Positions 26,746-36,501 are shown, counted from the first letter of the stretch. The stretch: 64,000 nt of DNA from an uncultured Thermoguttaceae bacterium (GCA_937951625.1 CALFBP010000010.1:80309-144308), one strand, 5' to 3'. The notes: generated from the letters alone by a model not told the origin. Translations and numbers: made by a program.

Positions 26746-27543
26746 ATGCTCTTCCCGTTCCGCGACAATATCCCTTCGCGACGCGCCCCTCTGGCGACGC
26801 TCGGCCTGATCGCACTCAATGTGGTGGTGTTTATTTCCATCCTTCGCCTCCCGGAGGAAAAACAAGAGGAGCTTGTGCTCCGGCTGGGCTTCATTCCCGC
26901 CAGAATCGGTCAGCTCTTCCACGGCCGCGTGCTGGAAGTCGAGTTGCCTCGGGATCGCGTCATCACCCCCGATGGAAGGGTCGAATTGCTTGTGCAACAG
27001 GTCCGCATCCTCCCCGCTCCCCGCCAGACCCTTGCCACGGTGGTGACTTCCATGTTCCTTCACGGCGGTTGGTTGCACTTGCTGGGCAACATGTGGCTGT
27101 TATGGATTTTCGGCGACAACGTGGAGGATCGGCTGGGAATGGTGTTGTACTTGCTGTTGTACCTAGGCGGTGGCGTGGTAGCGTTGGCGTGCCAATGGGC
27201 GGTCGCTCCCAACAGCCCCATTCCCGTGATCGGCGCCAGCGGAGCCGTGGCCGCGATCCTCGGGGCCTATACGGTGACTTGGCCCTTTGCCCGCGTGCAG
27301 ACCTTGGTCTTTCTCCTCTTCTTCGTCACGATCATCGAATTGCCTGCGCTCCTGGTGTTGGGGTTCTGGTTTTTTGGGCAACTGCTGGCCGCGACGCAGT
27401 CGCTGACGCTACGCGATTTGGGCTACCAAGGGGGCGTGGCGTTTTGGGCCCACGTGGGCGGTTTTCTCGCCGGACTGCTGGTCATGCCCGCGCTGAACGA
27501 CATGCTACGGCCTCGCCGTTTGCCGTTAACGCGTGACTTCTAA
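26746..27543 (+). CDS. Rhomboid-family intramembrane serine protease
   Basis: The 265-residue polytopic membrane protein shows the rhomboid features: the first helix (LATLGLIALNVVVFI), a soluble insert, HGGWLHLLGNMWLLWIFG (core LHLLGNMWLL) in helix 2, the catalytic serine in VIGASGAVAAILGAY, and the catalytic histidine in HVGGFLAGLL. It should cleave transmembrane substrates within the cytoplasmic membrane. Its target is unknown. It follows the FabZ-like gene by 50 bases and is 11 bases ahead of trmB, so the three genes may form one operon. Confidence 0.93.
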   Translation: MLFPFRDNIPSRRAPLATLGLIALNVVVFISILRLPEEKQEELVLRLGFIPARIGQLFHGRVLEVELPRDRVITPDGRVELLVQQVRILPAPRQTLATVVTSMFLHGGWLHLLGNMWLLWIFGDNVEDRLGMVLYLLLYLGGGVVALACQWAVAPNSPIPVIGASGAVAAILGAYTVTWPFARVQTLVFLLFFVTIIELPALLVLGFWFFGQLLAATQSLTLRDLGYQGGVAFWAHVGGFLAGLLVMPALNDMLRPRRLPLTRDF

Positions 27544-27554
27544 GTGCTGACCGC

Positions 27555-28196
27555 ATGGCCCGCCCCAAGCTCCGCAAGATCGATCCCCGCATTGACCTTT
27601 CGCGGCACTTGAAATCCTTGGAGGAACTACCCCGGCCCTTCAAGGCCGAGGCCCTCTTCGGACGCCAGGCGCCGCTGGAGATCGAGGTGGGCTCGGGCAA
27701 AGGGCTGTTTTTGCGGAGCGAAGCCTCGGCCAGGCCTGAAACCGATTTTCTCGGTATCGAAATCGCTCGCCCCTACGCCTGCTACGCCGCCGCCGGCCTT
27801 GCCAAGAATGGTCTAGCCAATGCCATGATCGTTTGGGGCGACGCGGTTCGGGCTTTTGCCGAGGTGTTGCCCGACGCGGCCGTCGCCGCCGTGCATATTT
27901 ATTTCCCTGACCCCTGGTGGAAGCGGCGGCATAAAAAGCGTCGGGTGATGCGCGAGGGCTTCGTTCGGGACGTCGAGCGTGTACTTTGCCCGGGCGGCAC
28001 CCTGCACTATTGGACTGATGTGGAGGAATACTTCCAGACCAGCATGGCGTTAGTCCGCTCCCAGACGAAGCTCGTCGGCCCCCTCGAGGTCCCCGCTTCC
28101 GCAGCCACGTCTGAGTCGGACTACCGCACCCATTTTGAGCGTCGCACGCGCCAGAGCGGACGACCGGTTTTTCGTGCTCAATTTCGCAAGGCATGA
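27555..28196 (+). CDS. trmB: tRNA (guanine-N7-)-methyltransferase
   Basis: The 213-residue protein is a class I SAM-dependent methyltransferase that forms m7G at position 46 of tRNA. SAM-binding motif I is EIEVGSGKGLFL and the family signature is HIYFPDPWWKRRHKKRR. The length and order match TrmB. An ATG at 27555 starts the gene shortly after the rhomboid stop. Confidence 0.95.
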   Translation: MARPKLRKIDPRIDLSRHLKSLEELPRPFKAEALFGRQAPLEIEVGSGKGLFLRSEASARPETDFLGIEIARPYACYAAAGLAKNGLANAMIVWGDAVRAFAEVLPDAAVAAVHIYFPDPWWKRRHKKRRVMREGFVRDVERVLCPGGTLHYWTDVEEYFQTSMALVRSQTKLVGPLEVPASAATSESDYRTHFERRTRQSGRPVFRAQFRKA

Positions 28197-28392
28197 CGAA
28201 GCTGGATGGAGCACGGCCATTTGTTCCACGGCCCGCCCGCCCCTTTTCACTCCCCAGCGGATCGGCTATAACCGCCGCCGTGACGAAGTTTTTGCGAAGG
28301 TTGGGATTTCACGGCGGGCGGCGACCTTTCGCATGGAACGATTACGTAGCAGTGTTTGAATCGATTTTTCGGACTTATGTAAGGAGTGCGCA

Positions 28393-29430
28393 ATGGCGGC
28401 AGAATATCGTTTTTCGTTCGGACCGTGGAATATCCACGAAGGCGCCGACCCGTTCGGTCCCTCGGTGCGCTCGCCCGTGGCCTTCGCCAAAAAGGTGCGG
28501 ATGTACAAGAAGCTCGGGTTCGATGCCGTGCAATTTCATGACGACGACGCCGTGCCGGACATGGAACAGCTCGCCCCTGCTCAAATCGTTCGAAAGGCTG
28601 CCGCCGTGAAGCGCTTGCTCGACGGCGAGGGGCTGGTGGCCGAGTTCGTAGCTCCGCGGCTCTGGGAGCATCCCAAAGGCGTGGACGGAGCCTTTACCTC
28701 GAACGATCCCAAGTCCCGTAAATGGGCCCTCGCCCGCAGCGAACGCGCGATCGATATCGCCAACGCGCTGGGAACGAAGATGCTCGTGCTTTGGCTGGCG
28801 CGGGAAGGCACTTACATTCGGGAGTCGAAAAACGCCATCGACGCCCACCGTCACCTTCTGGATGCCTTCAACGACATTTTGGAGTACGATCCTGAGATCA
28901 CCATCGCCATTGAGCCGAAGCCGAACGAGCCCATGGATCACGCCTTCTTGCCGACGATCGGCCACGCCTTGGCCATCGGCACGCAAACGGTGGATCCGAA
29001 TCGCATGGGCGGCCTGATCGAAACGGCCCATGCCTTGCTCGCCGGGCTCGATCCCTCGGATGAAATGGCCTTCGCCCTATCCATGGGCAAGCTGTGGAGC
29101 GTCCACCTCAATGATCAAAATGGCCTGAAGTTCGATCAGGACAAAACCTTCGGCGCGGCGAACCTCCGCGCGGCCTACAATCAGGTTCGCGTGTTGGAAT
29201 TGGGCGGCTATCCGGCAACGGGGCGGTTCGTGGGCCTGGACGTCAAGGCCATGCGGAGCCAGAAGGCCGATGTCGCCACGCGCCACCTCAGCAACAGCCG
29301 TGCTGTTTTTCTCCACCTCTTGGAGAAAGTGCGAACCTTCCCCAAGGATGTCGAGCAGCAATGCATCGCCAATCGGGATTACGAGGCCCTGGAGCTGGCG
29401 GTGCTGGAACATCTGCTGGGCAAGAGCTGA
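28393..29430 (+). CDS. Xylose isomerase-like sugar isomerase (short class)
   Basis: The 345-residue TIM-barrel protein follows the actinobacterial class I xylose isomerase closely: FHDDD with the catalytic histidine at residue 49, GAFTSNDPKS, MLVLWLAREG, AIEPKPNEP with the lysine, the ETAH metal pair, and KFDQDKTFG. Such enzymes interconvert aldoses and ketoses using two divalent metals. It is about 40 residues shorter than the Streptomyces enzyme, mostly at the C-terminus, which usually contributes to tetramer contacts. AAGGAG occurs just before the ATG (28381-28386). The true sugar substrate is uncertain. Confidence 0.85.
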   Translation: MAAEYRFSFGPWNIHEGADPFGPSVRSPVAFAKKVRMYKKLGFDAVQFHDDDAVPDMEQLAPAQIVRKAAAVKRLLDGEGLVAEFVAPRLWEHPKGVDGAFTSNDPKSRKWALARSERAIDIANALGTKMLVLWLAREGTYIRESKNAIDAHRHLLDAFNDILEYDPEITIAIEPKPNEPMDHAFLPTIGHALAIGTQTVDPNRMGGLIETAHALLAGLDPSDEMAFALSMGKLWSVHLNDQNGLKFDQDKTFGAANLRAAYNQVRVLELGGYPATGRFVGLDVKAMRSQKADVATRHLSNSRAVFLHLLEKVRTFPKDVEQQCIANRDYEALELAVLEHLLGKS

Positions 29431-29524
29431 TCGCCTAAAGAGCCGATCGCTGGTCGGGTCTGCTTTAGGGGTTGGCAGAGAGGAGAACCGCGTTGGAGAC
29501 GCGAATTGGGAAAGGAGCGCTACC

Positions 29525-31177
29525 TTGCTGATTGCGTGCTTCATGCTGACCGTGGTCGCGGCCGCCCAACCATCTCTTCCTCCCGGAACGATCGACTGGC
29601 CGCAATGGGGCGGCTCCCCCTTGCGCAACAATGTTTCCTCGGCCGGGCCGCTCCCCGTCGCTTGGGACGTAGGCAAGCTGGACCGGAAAACCAACCGTTG
29701 GCTAAATAGCTCGCCGCAAATACGCTGGGTGGCAAGTTTGGGAACCCAGTGCTACGCGACTCCAGTGGTATCAGGCAACCGCGTCTTTTGCGCGACCAAC
29801 AATGGCGCCGGGTATTTGGCCCGATATCCCGCCTCGGTAGACCTTGGCTGCCTGCTCTGTTTCGATCGCAGCAACGGCCAATTCCTCTGGCAGCACTCGG
29901 TCGAAAAGCACCCGGGCGGCAAGAATGTCGATTGGCCCGAGGTCGGCATGTGTGCTGCGCCGCTTGTCGAAGGCGATCGGCTCTGGGTGGTGACGAACAG
30001 GGCCGAGGTCGTTTGTTTGGATGCCGCCGGGGCAGGCAGGGAATCGAAGCCCTTGTGGACGTTCGACATGCCGCGCGAGTTGGGCGTGGCGCCGCGCTAT
30101 ATGGCGAATTGTTCGGTCACGGCCGCTGGCGACTTGCTTTTGGTTTGCACCTCGAACGGTCGCAGCGTGGATAATCAAATGCCCGCTCCCCAGGCGCCGA
30201 GCTTCATCGCGTTGGACAAAAACACGGGCAAACTGGTCTGGGCCGACGCCTCGCCCGGCGAAAACATTCTCGACGGACAATGGTCGTCGCCGGCCTTCGC
30301 CGTGCTCGGCGGTGTTCCCCAAGCCATCTTCGCGGGTGGCGACGGCTGGGTGTATGGCTTCGAGCTGCCACGATCTCCGGATCGCAAGCCCCAACTCCTC
30401 TGGCGATTCGACTGCAATCCGAAAGAGTCGGTATGGGAGGGGTCTGGCTCGGGCGACCGCAACACGATCGTGGCCACGCCGGTGGTGTGCGATGGGCGCG
30501 TGTATGTGGCCACGGGCCAGGACCCAGAGTCCGGCGAGGGCCAGGCCGATCTCTGGTGCATCGATCCTACCCGGCGAGGCGACACCAGCGCCATGCTGGC
30601 TGTCGATCGCGAGGGAAAGCCGCTCGGCCCCCGCCTTCGCCAGGCTGTCAACCCCGAGGCTGGCGAAAAGACGGTCCCCAATCCCAACTCGGCCGCCATC
30701 TGGCATTACCGGGGAAGCAAGGCCCCGGGAGCGGAACGCGCCGAAGCATACGAGGAGGCGGCCGTGGGCGGGGGCGGTGTGAATGAGGAGTTCCAAGGCG
30801 TCTTCCACCGCTCGCTGGGGTCGCCGACGATCCATGATGGCCTCTTAGTGATCGGCGATCATGCAGGCTTGGTCCATTGCTTGGACGCGAAAACCGGCCG
30901 GGCGTATTGGACCTGCGATCTGCAATCGGCCATCTGGGGTTCGCCGCTGGTGGCCGACGGAAAGATTTACCTCGGCGACGAGGACGGAGACGTGGTCGTC
31001 TTCGCCTTGAACAAAAAACTTACGATCCTTGGTAAGAACAATGTCGGCGGGCCGGTCCACAGCACGCCGGTGGCCGTCGGCCGCACGTTATATGTCTCCA
31101 CGGCGACACACCTATTCGCCATCGGCGAAGAACAAAAGTCGCAGCAAGCCGCGTCGCCTGGTCCAAACGCCCCTTGA
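29525..31177 (+). CDS. Secreted PQQ-like beta-propeller protein
   Basis: The 550-residue protein has a short signal peptide (MLIACFMLTVVAAAQP). After it come repeated blades typical of PQQ-binding-like proteins: IDWPQWGGSPLRNN, CFDRSNGQFLWQHS, IALDKNTGKLVW, CLDAKTGRAYWTCD and GKIYLGDEDGDVVVFAL. No dehydrogenase active-site signature or haem motif is visible, so it may be a binding or scaffold protein rather than an enzyme. Such proteins are abundant in planctomycetes, often without known function. The TTG at 29525 is preceded by AAAGGAG (29511-29517), which decides the start; the open frame begins far upstream, inside the isomerase gene. Confidence 0.85.
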   Translation: MLIACFMLTVVAAAQPSLPPGTIDWPQWGGSPLRNNVSSAGPLPVAWDVGKLDRKTNRWLNSSPQIRWVASLGTQCYATPVVSGNRVFCATNNGAGYLARYPASVDLGCLLCFDRSNGQFLWQHSVEKHPGGKNVDWPEVGMCAAPLVEGDRLWVVTNRAEVVCLDAAGAGRESKPLWTFDMPRELGVAPRYMANCSVTAAGDLLLVCTSNGRSVDNQMPAPQAPSFIALDKNTGKLVWADASPGENILDGQWSSPAFAVLGGVPQAIFAGGDGWVYGFELPRSPDRKPQLLWRFDCNPKESVWEGSGSGDRNTIVATPVVCDGRVYVATGQDPESGEGQADLWCIDPTRRGDTSAMLAVDREGKPLGPRLRQAVNPEAGEKTVPNPNSAAIWHYRGSKAPGAERAEAYEEAAVGGGGVNEEFQGVFHRSLGSPTIHDGLLVIGDHAGLVHCLDAKTGRAYWTCDLQSAIWGSPLVADGKIYLGDEDGDVVVFALNKKLTILGKNNVGGPVHSTPVAVGRTLYVSTATHLFAIGEEQKSQQAASPGPNAP

Positions 31178-31295
31178 CGCCGTTCAACATCGAAGCTCGA
31201 TCACTTTATTGCTTTTTCTCACCTGACGGACGCAAAGGACCGCTCGACGGATTTTCCCCTCTCAACGAACTGCTCGACACGAGGTATCCAAAAAA

Positions 31296-31883
31296 ATGAC
31301 CGACCCGCTCAATAGGAACGAATTCCTCGTCAAGGAGCACGTGGGTCTGTTCAAGGCCGCCAATAATTACGACATTTTCGATCCGGAGTCGGGCGAGAAG
31401 ATCATGGAGTGCCGGGAAGAGAACCTGGGCCTGTTCACCAAGATCTTTCGCTTCAGCGACTACAAGCGGATGACGCCTTTCGACATCCGCGTGCGCACCC
31501 TCGAGGGAAAACAGGTGGTTCGCGTCACCCGCGGCGTCACCCTCTTTCGATCCAACGTGAAAGTGTTCGATGACAGGGATGAGGAGATTGGTGGCTTCCG
31601 GCAAAAGTTGTGGTCCATCGGAGGACGGTTCGACGTTTTGGACCGCTCGGGTCAAGCGGTCTGCTCGCTGAAGGGCAAATGGACCGGCTGGGAGTTCGCA
31701 TTCGTCCGCGATGAATTGGAGCTTGCCCGAGTAACGAAGAAGTGGGTCGGACTGGGCAAGGAAATGTTCACGACGGCCGACACGTACATGCTGAGCATTT
31801 CGCCCGAGGTCCCGCCCAATAGCGCCATCCGCCGACTCATCCTCGCCGCCGTGATGTGCATCGACATGGTGCTGAAGGAATAA
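31296..31883 (+). CDS. LURP-one/scramblase-like protein
   Basis: The 195-residue protein matches the Tubby-C-like fold of the LURP-one-related and phospholipid scramblase families: an N-terminal FLVKEHVGLFKAANNYDIFD, repeated beta strands with GKQVVRVTRG and GGFRQKLWSIGGRFDVLD, and a C-terminal hydrophobic helix (AIRRLILAAVMCIDMVL) that forms the core of the barrel. The cellular role in bacteria is unknown. It is the last of the plus-strand block from 25.9 kb and shows no signal peptide. Confidence 0.75.
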   Translation: MTDPLNRNEFLVKEHVGLFKAANNYDIFDPESGEKIMECREENLGLFTKIFRFSDYKRMTPFDIRVRTLEGKQVVRVTRGVTLFRSNVKVFDDRDEEIGGFRQKLWSIGGRFDVLDRSGQAVCSLKGKWTGWEFAFVRDELELARVTKKWVGLGKEMFTTADTYMLSISPEVPPNSAIRRLILAAVMCIDMVLKE

Positions 31884-32051
31884 AAAGCCGCTCTGGCGTC
31901 GGCCAAGTCCTCGGCGACGCGAGGGTGGGAACGTCGAAGGGCGCGGCGATTCAGGCCGCCCTCTTTCCCGGGGCCCCTGATCTACGAAACGCACGATGGA
32001 CGACCGCGGTCTGACCCGTTTTGCCAATTGATTGCTAGCGAGGGCCGGCCT

Positions 32052-33233
32052 TCATTCCGGCGCGCCGAGAAATCCCTCGTGGAAAAACACCGGTTTGAAA
32101 CCGTGCTCCGTCACCCAGCGGATCGCCGTGTCGAGGCGTTTCGGGTGGTCGGGCAAATAAAGGTGATAGAACGGCCAGAAGTACTGCTCGTGCGTGAAGA
32201 GGTCCATGATTTCCGCTGTGTTGGGGTCTTGGAGTTGCGGTTCCAGGGTTGCCACGACGCGATCCACCGGCACGTTGTTGCAGACGATATCCACCCGGGA
32301 GAACACAATCCCGCTGGAGAAATCCATCCAGGCATCGTGCCGCGAGAGATACTCGGAAATCTCGTCGCTGAAGCGGTAATTGACGTCGTACTTGCCGTTG
32401 TACTTGAAGTAGCCGCTCAACGCGCGAACGCCGCGGCTGGCGAGCGGCTTGAGCGCGCTTTGGCGGGTCATTCCCCAATGGATGACGGTGGGGGGAGCGT
32501 AGGTCTCAGGACCCGCGAAACGATGAATCTGCTCGGCCACCTGATCGAGGTCGGCCAGCAGCTTTTCCGGCGGGGCGTCCTGATAGGGCCGGGGCGGCTG
32601 GTCGGCCCAGGCGTGGAAGGCCAACTTCAACCAGTGGGCGTTGTCTTTCCACTCGCCCCGATAGCGGTCGGGGAATTGGGGCAGATGGAAATCGGCGCCG
32701 TCGGTGTAGTAGATGTTCACGGTGAACTTCGCGCCGTAGGCGGTGTTGAGATCCTTGAGCATCTTCAAGTACCAGCTATCGAACAGCGAGCGGTAGCCCT
32801 TCTGGGCGATGTCGCGAAGGAAGAAGACGTTGTCGTCGATGGAGAAACGATAGCGGGGCATCGAGTGCTTATCCCAACGGACCTTGACGCGGGCCTCCCC
32901 CCGGCCCGACGGCCCTTCGGCCATGGCCACGATTTCGGTCACCGGCTGGCTGAGCACCAGGGGGACGGAAAACTGACCGTTTCGGCACTCGGCCGGTTGG
33001 CCGTTGACCGTGACCCGCTCGGCCTTCGCCTGGCCGCGAACGCGGATCTTCAGTCCCCCGTCGACCGCCTCGCCATGCCGCCGGTTGAGCACAGCCCCAT
33101 GGAACGGTTCTTCGATACGAATGGCGTCGGGCGACGTGCTCTCGCCTGCCGCCGCGGCTCGGAATGTTTCGGAACCAACCCACCAGCTTGCCGCCGCGGC
33201 CGCCGCGCCCGTTAGAAGTTCTCTACGTTGCAT
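32052..33233 (-). CDS. Tat-exported protein, possible polysaccharide deacetylase-like fold
   Basis: The 393-residue protein begins QRRELLTGAAAAAASWW, a twin-arginine signal followed by an alanine-rich hydrophobic stretch. After a beta-rich domain (about residues 45-120) comes a segment starting FSIDDNVFFLRDI, with later KLAFHAWADQPP and WGMTRQSALKPL. The DD and H pattern is reminiscent of NodB/glycoside hydrolase-deacetylase folds, but I cannot match all motifs, so no enzyme function is asserted. Its ATG at 33233 is the only start giving a complete signal; an upstream GTG/ATG frame is open to 33296. Confidence 0.6.
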   Translation of the reverse strand: MQRRELLTGAAAAAASWWVGSETFRAAAAGESTSPDAIRIEEPFHGAVLNRRHGEAVDGGLKIRVRGQAKAERVTVNGQPAECRNGQFSVPLVLSQPVTEIVAMAEGPSGRGEARVKVRWDKHSMPRYRFSIDDNVFFLRDIAQKGYRSLFDSWYLKMLKDLNTAYGAKFTVNIYYTDGADFHLPQFPDRYRGEWKDNAHWLKLAFHAWADQPPRPYQDAPPEKLLADLDQVAEQIHRFAGPETYAPPTVIHWGMTRQSALKPLASRGVRALSGYFKYNGKYDVNYRFSDEISEYLSRHDAWMDFSSGIVFSRVDIVCNNVPVDRVVATLEPQLQDPNTAEIMDLFTHEQYFWPFYHLYLPDHPKRLDTAIRWVTEHGFKPVFFHEGFLGAPE

Positions 33234-33375
33234 CGCACGTCCCCTTGGATGACCTTGGTCAAACGCAGGCGGTGTTGCTCGATCCGACTGAGCCACCGCC
33301 GTTTTGAAACAAGCCCTGCCGGGTTACGGTAGCAACCCGGCAAGTCTCACGCAAGCGCCCGGCCCCACTTAGTTG

Positions 33376-34314
33376 TTAGGTTGCGGGGCGGCGAGGGGGG
33401 AATATCGCGCGGTGATAAGCGCTATACGCCTCGGTGCGCAGATGCGACAGCAAGTGGTGTCCCCGCCGCCGGGCGCGTTCAGCGCGGAGCGCGGCCAAGT
33501 CGATCGGCCCCACCACGATCCGCTCTCCAGGGCCTGGTTCGGCCTGGGCCAGGATGCGGCCGTCGTAATCGACGATCATGCTCCCGCCCGGCCAGCTAAA
33601 GGGCGGGTAGTTCTTCAAACTCGACGCCTGATTGCAGGCCACCACGTAGGCCATGTTCTCGATCGCCCGAACCCGGTTGACCAGCGGCCACCACTCCAAA
33701 GGCTCGGCCGAACCCCATGGATCCATGTACGCCGACACCCGCACCAACACTTCCGCCCCAGCCAGGGCCAGTTGCCGAATCGCCTCGGGAAACAGCCAAT
33801 CATAGCAAATGGCCGCTCCGAGCTTGCCGATTTCGGTGTCGGCCACGGGAAAGACCGGCTCGTCGTAGCCGGGCAGGTCGTGCGGGCTGGTGGATACCTC
33901 CCAAGGAATCCACGGGTGGACCTTGCGGTATTTCGCGATGATTCCCTCAGGGCCGATCAAACAGGACGTGTTGAACACGTGGCCGGGCCAACGCGGGTCC
34001 GATTCCAAAAACGTTCCCGCCTGAATGTATACGCCCAAGGCTCGGGCCTTTTCCTGGTATCGGGCCGTATGCTCGTTGGGGATCGGAACGGCCAGCGATT
34101 CCAACAACTCGCCGGCGGTCAGGTAGATGGGGGCGGCATGGCAAAACTCGGGAAACACGACCAGCCGTACCTCGAAAAATGGTTCATAGCCCAAAACCGC
34201 GTGCTCGATCATCTCCAGCATCCGATCCACGTTGCGGTGGATTTGATCGCGGTGGGTCGGTTGGGGATGGTCGGTCTGGCACACCGCGGCGTAGTAACGT
34301 TCCGGGCTAGGCAT
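33376..34314 (-). CDS. Nitrilase-superfamily carbon-nitrogen hydrolase
   Basis: The 312-residue protein has the nitrilase catalytic triad in order: Glu in VVFPEFCHAAP, Lys in KYRKVHPW, and Cys in AAICYDWLFPE. It would hydrolyse a carbon-nitrogen bond of an amide, carbamoyl compound or nitrile; the length and motifs fit the amidase branches better than true nitrilases. No signal peptide is present. The gene is 68 bases upstream of an unrelated minus-strand rnd gene's stop, in the same direction. Confidence 0.88.
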   Translation of the reverse strand: MPSPERYYAAVCQTDHPQPTHRDQIHRNVDRMLEMIEHAVLGYEPFFEVRLVVFPEFCHAAPIYLTAGELLESLAVPIPNEHTARYQEKARALGVYIQAGTFLESDPRWPGHVFNTSCLIGPEGIIAKYRKVHPWIPWEVSTSPHDLPGYDEPVFPVADTEIGKLGAAICYDWLFPEAIRQLALAGAEVLVRVSAYMDPWGSAEPLEWWPLVNRVRAIENMAYVVACNQASSLKNYPPFSWPGGSMIVDYDGRILAQAEPGPGERIVVGPIDLAALRAERARRRGHHLLSHLRTEAYSAYHRAIFPPRRPAT

Positions 34315-34382
34315 GGTTTGGGCGACTGCGATCTCTCAAAATGTGAACAAGCAAAACCCGCTTGCCGCGTTCGGCGAAGCGC

Positions 34383-35567
34383 TCAATCCGAACAGCAACG
34401 ATCGAGGACCAGCGGCGATTCGGCGTTTGGGTCTCCTACGCGCACACTGATCTTACCGGCCAGTAAGTCGTCGAAAAGGTTGCCGACCACTTGGGCCCGC
34501 CAGCCTCGGGCCAATCGGGGCTGGCGGCGGGTGCGGCCGCGGTCGAGGCGATAAGCGATCCATTCCCGGATGTCGTTGGGCGTGCCTACCAGCGGCGGAG
34601 CAATCTCTTTCTCCCGACACACGCTCCCTAAAGCCGCGTAAAGAAATTGGCCTAACACCGACATTTGCGGCAAGTTGTCCGGGCGCGTGCTGGTCGGCCA
34701 GTCGTCCTCAGCGAGGTCCAGGCCCCGCTGGATGGCCTCGGCGATCTTAGGCAACTCGCGTTTGAGGTCCGAGCGATCCAGCCCCCGCACGGCTGCGATC
34801 CGCTGGATTTCCGCCGTTTCTCGCCTGGCGAGTTCCACCAGCAAGTCGTCGCGGAGGACACGGCGAGCTGGGCAGTTGCGCTGTTGGGCCTCGGCCTCGC
34901 GCCAGCGCCACAATTCGCGGACAATCGCCAGGCTGCGTCCTTTCAGACCCGAGTTGCCCGACACCCGACGCCACCGCTCTTGCGACATCGCCCACTGAAC
35001 CTCTTCGACCACCAATGCCATTTCTTCGGCAACCCAGGCTTGCCGTTGGAGCCTCGTAAGTCGAGACTCCAATTCCTCGCGGAGCGCCGGAAGATACCGA
35101 ATGTCATCCAAGGCGTATTGGATCTGGCGGCGCGACAAGGGCCTTTGGCGCCAATCGGTCCGCGTTTCGGCCTTGTTGGGTTTTTGGCCCAACAGTTTCG
35201 AGATCAGGGTTCCGTAACCTGCCGGATACTCGATACCCACCAGTCCGGCCACGATCTGCACGTCGAACAGACCTGCCGGCGGGCGTCCCACCGCGTGGAA
35301 GCAGAACTCCAATTCCCCGCGCCCGGCGTGAACGATCGTTTCGTGCCCCGGTCGGGCAATCGCCTCCCAAAACGGCTTGAGATCCTTCACGGCCAGGGGA
35401 TCGATCAACGCCAGCTCGCCATCGACCGCCACTTGCACCAGACAAAGCACCGGCCGATACGTCCGTTCGGACACGAACTCAGTGTCCAAGGCAATCTGTT
35501 TGGCTTGGGCCAGTTGCTGGCAGAACCCGGCCAATCGTTCCGGGGTGCAAATGTTAAGATGCGACAC
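34383..35567 (-). CDS. rnd: Ribonuclease D
   Basis: The 394-residue protein has the DEDD exonuclease fold (IALDTEFVSERTY for ExoI, TIVHAGRGELEF for ExoII, YALDDIRYLPAL for ExoIII), followed by an HRDC domain near residues 215-300 and a C-terminal helical domain. It trims the 3' ends of tRNA and other small RNAs. At the ExoII site the usual Asp of HAGRQDLE-type sequences is Glu here. The start ATG at 35567 gives the usual N-terminus (MSHLNICTPERLAGF). Confidence 0.92.
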   Translation of the reverse strand: MSHLNICTPERLAGFCQQLAQAKQIALDTEFVSERTYRPVLCLVQVAVDGELALIDPLAVKDLKPFWEAIARPGHETIVHAGRGELEFCFHAVGRPPAGLFDVQIVAGLVGIEYPAGYGTLISKLLGQKPNKAETRTDWRQRPLSRRQIQYALDDIRYLPALREELESRLTRLQRQAWVAEEMALVVEEVQWAMSQERWRRVSGNSGLKGRSLAIVRELWRWREAEAQQRNCPARRVLRDDLLVELARRETAEIQRIAAVRGLDRSDLKRELPKIAEAIQRGLDLAEDDWPTSTRPDNLPQMSVLGQFLYAALGSVCREKEIAPPLVGTPNDIREWIAYRLDRGRTRRQPRLARGWRAQVVGNLFDDLLAGKISVRVGDPNAESPLVLDRCCSD

Positions 35568-35743
35568 GGAGGCGAGAGAGGAAGTCTAAAGGCAACAGCG
35601 GCAACCAAATCGCTCAAAATCTTCAGCAATGCCTTAGTTTTCGTCATTCGAGGGGGGCTGTCAAGCACGGATGACAAGCTCCCCCAGATAAACTTCCTCA
35701 GGACGCTGCGCTTCTTCGGTCTGGGCAAACAACGTGAAGCCGA

Positions 35744-36208
35744 TCACTCGCCAACCAATTGACGCACGATGGCCAGTGCCTCGGCAACATGCCGTTCCGC
35801 GGCGAATTGCGCGCTAAAAACGTGGCGCACGATCCCCTCTTTGTCGATGACGAAGGTGACCCGGCCAGGAAGCAATCCTAAAGTCTTCGGTACCCCGAAG
35901 GCCTTGCGAATACTTCCATCTTTGTCGGACAGCAAAGTATAGGGTAATCGGTGGCTGCCCACAAACGCTTGGTGGCTCTCCCGGGAATCGGCACTCACCC
36001 CGATCACCTCCGCCCCTGCTTGGGCGAAGTCTTTATAAGCATCTCGAAAGCTGCAAGCCTCTTTGGTGCAAATCGGGCTGCCATTCTTGGGGTAAAAGAA
36101 AAGAACGATTGACTTGATGCCCCGAAAGTCGCTCAGGGCCACGCGTCGGCCATCCTGAGCGAGTCCCACAATGTCTGGAGCACGATCTCCGACTCGAATC
36201 GCCGCCAT
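35744..36208 (-). CDS. bcp: Peroxiredoxin, BCP/PrxQ type
   Basis: The 154-residue thioredoxin-fold protein has the peroxidatic site PICTKEACSF with Cys47 and a second cysteine at 52, the spacing that defines the two-cysteine BCP/PrxQ enzymes. It reduces hydroperoxides at the expense of thioredoxin. I set the start at ATG 36208 (MAAIRVGDRAPDI), which gives the usual family N-terminus with GAGGGA upstream; the frame is open to 36295. It is single-copy in this window with no regulator adjacent. Confidence 0.9.
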   Translation of the reverse strand: MAAIRVGDRAPDIVGLAQDGRRVALSDFRGIKSIVLFFYPKNGSPICTKEACSFRDAYKDFAQAGAEVIGVSADSRESHQAFVGSHRLPYTLLSDKDGSIRKAFGVPKTLGLLPGRVTFVIDKEGIVRHVFSAQFAAERHVAEALAIVRQLVGE

Positions 36209-36501
36209 CAGTCCGGTCCCTCGCTCTGCATGCTTCAAGACTTGGTCTGCCGTCCCGGTCCCTCGACGAATAATGCCAGGGAGCTTTCCTAGCAATGTTG
36301 TATGAAAAAAGCGGACTCACCGCCAACCTGAATTAGTTCAAAACGGATTGCTCGGCCATGAAGCAAAAATTACCCTGAGCGAGGGGTGGCCCTGTTGGCC
36401 CCGGTTGGCAATCATTACATACACTGCGTGGCTTTTATGTTTCCAAGTTGGTTTCCACCGCTTTTTAGCTCCATCGAGACCCCACTCAACACGAGTTTAA
36501 G

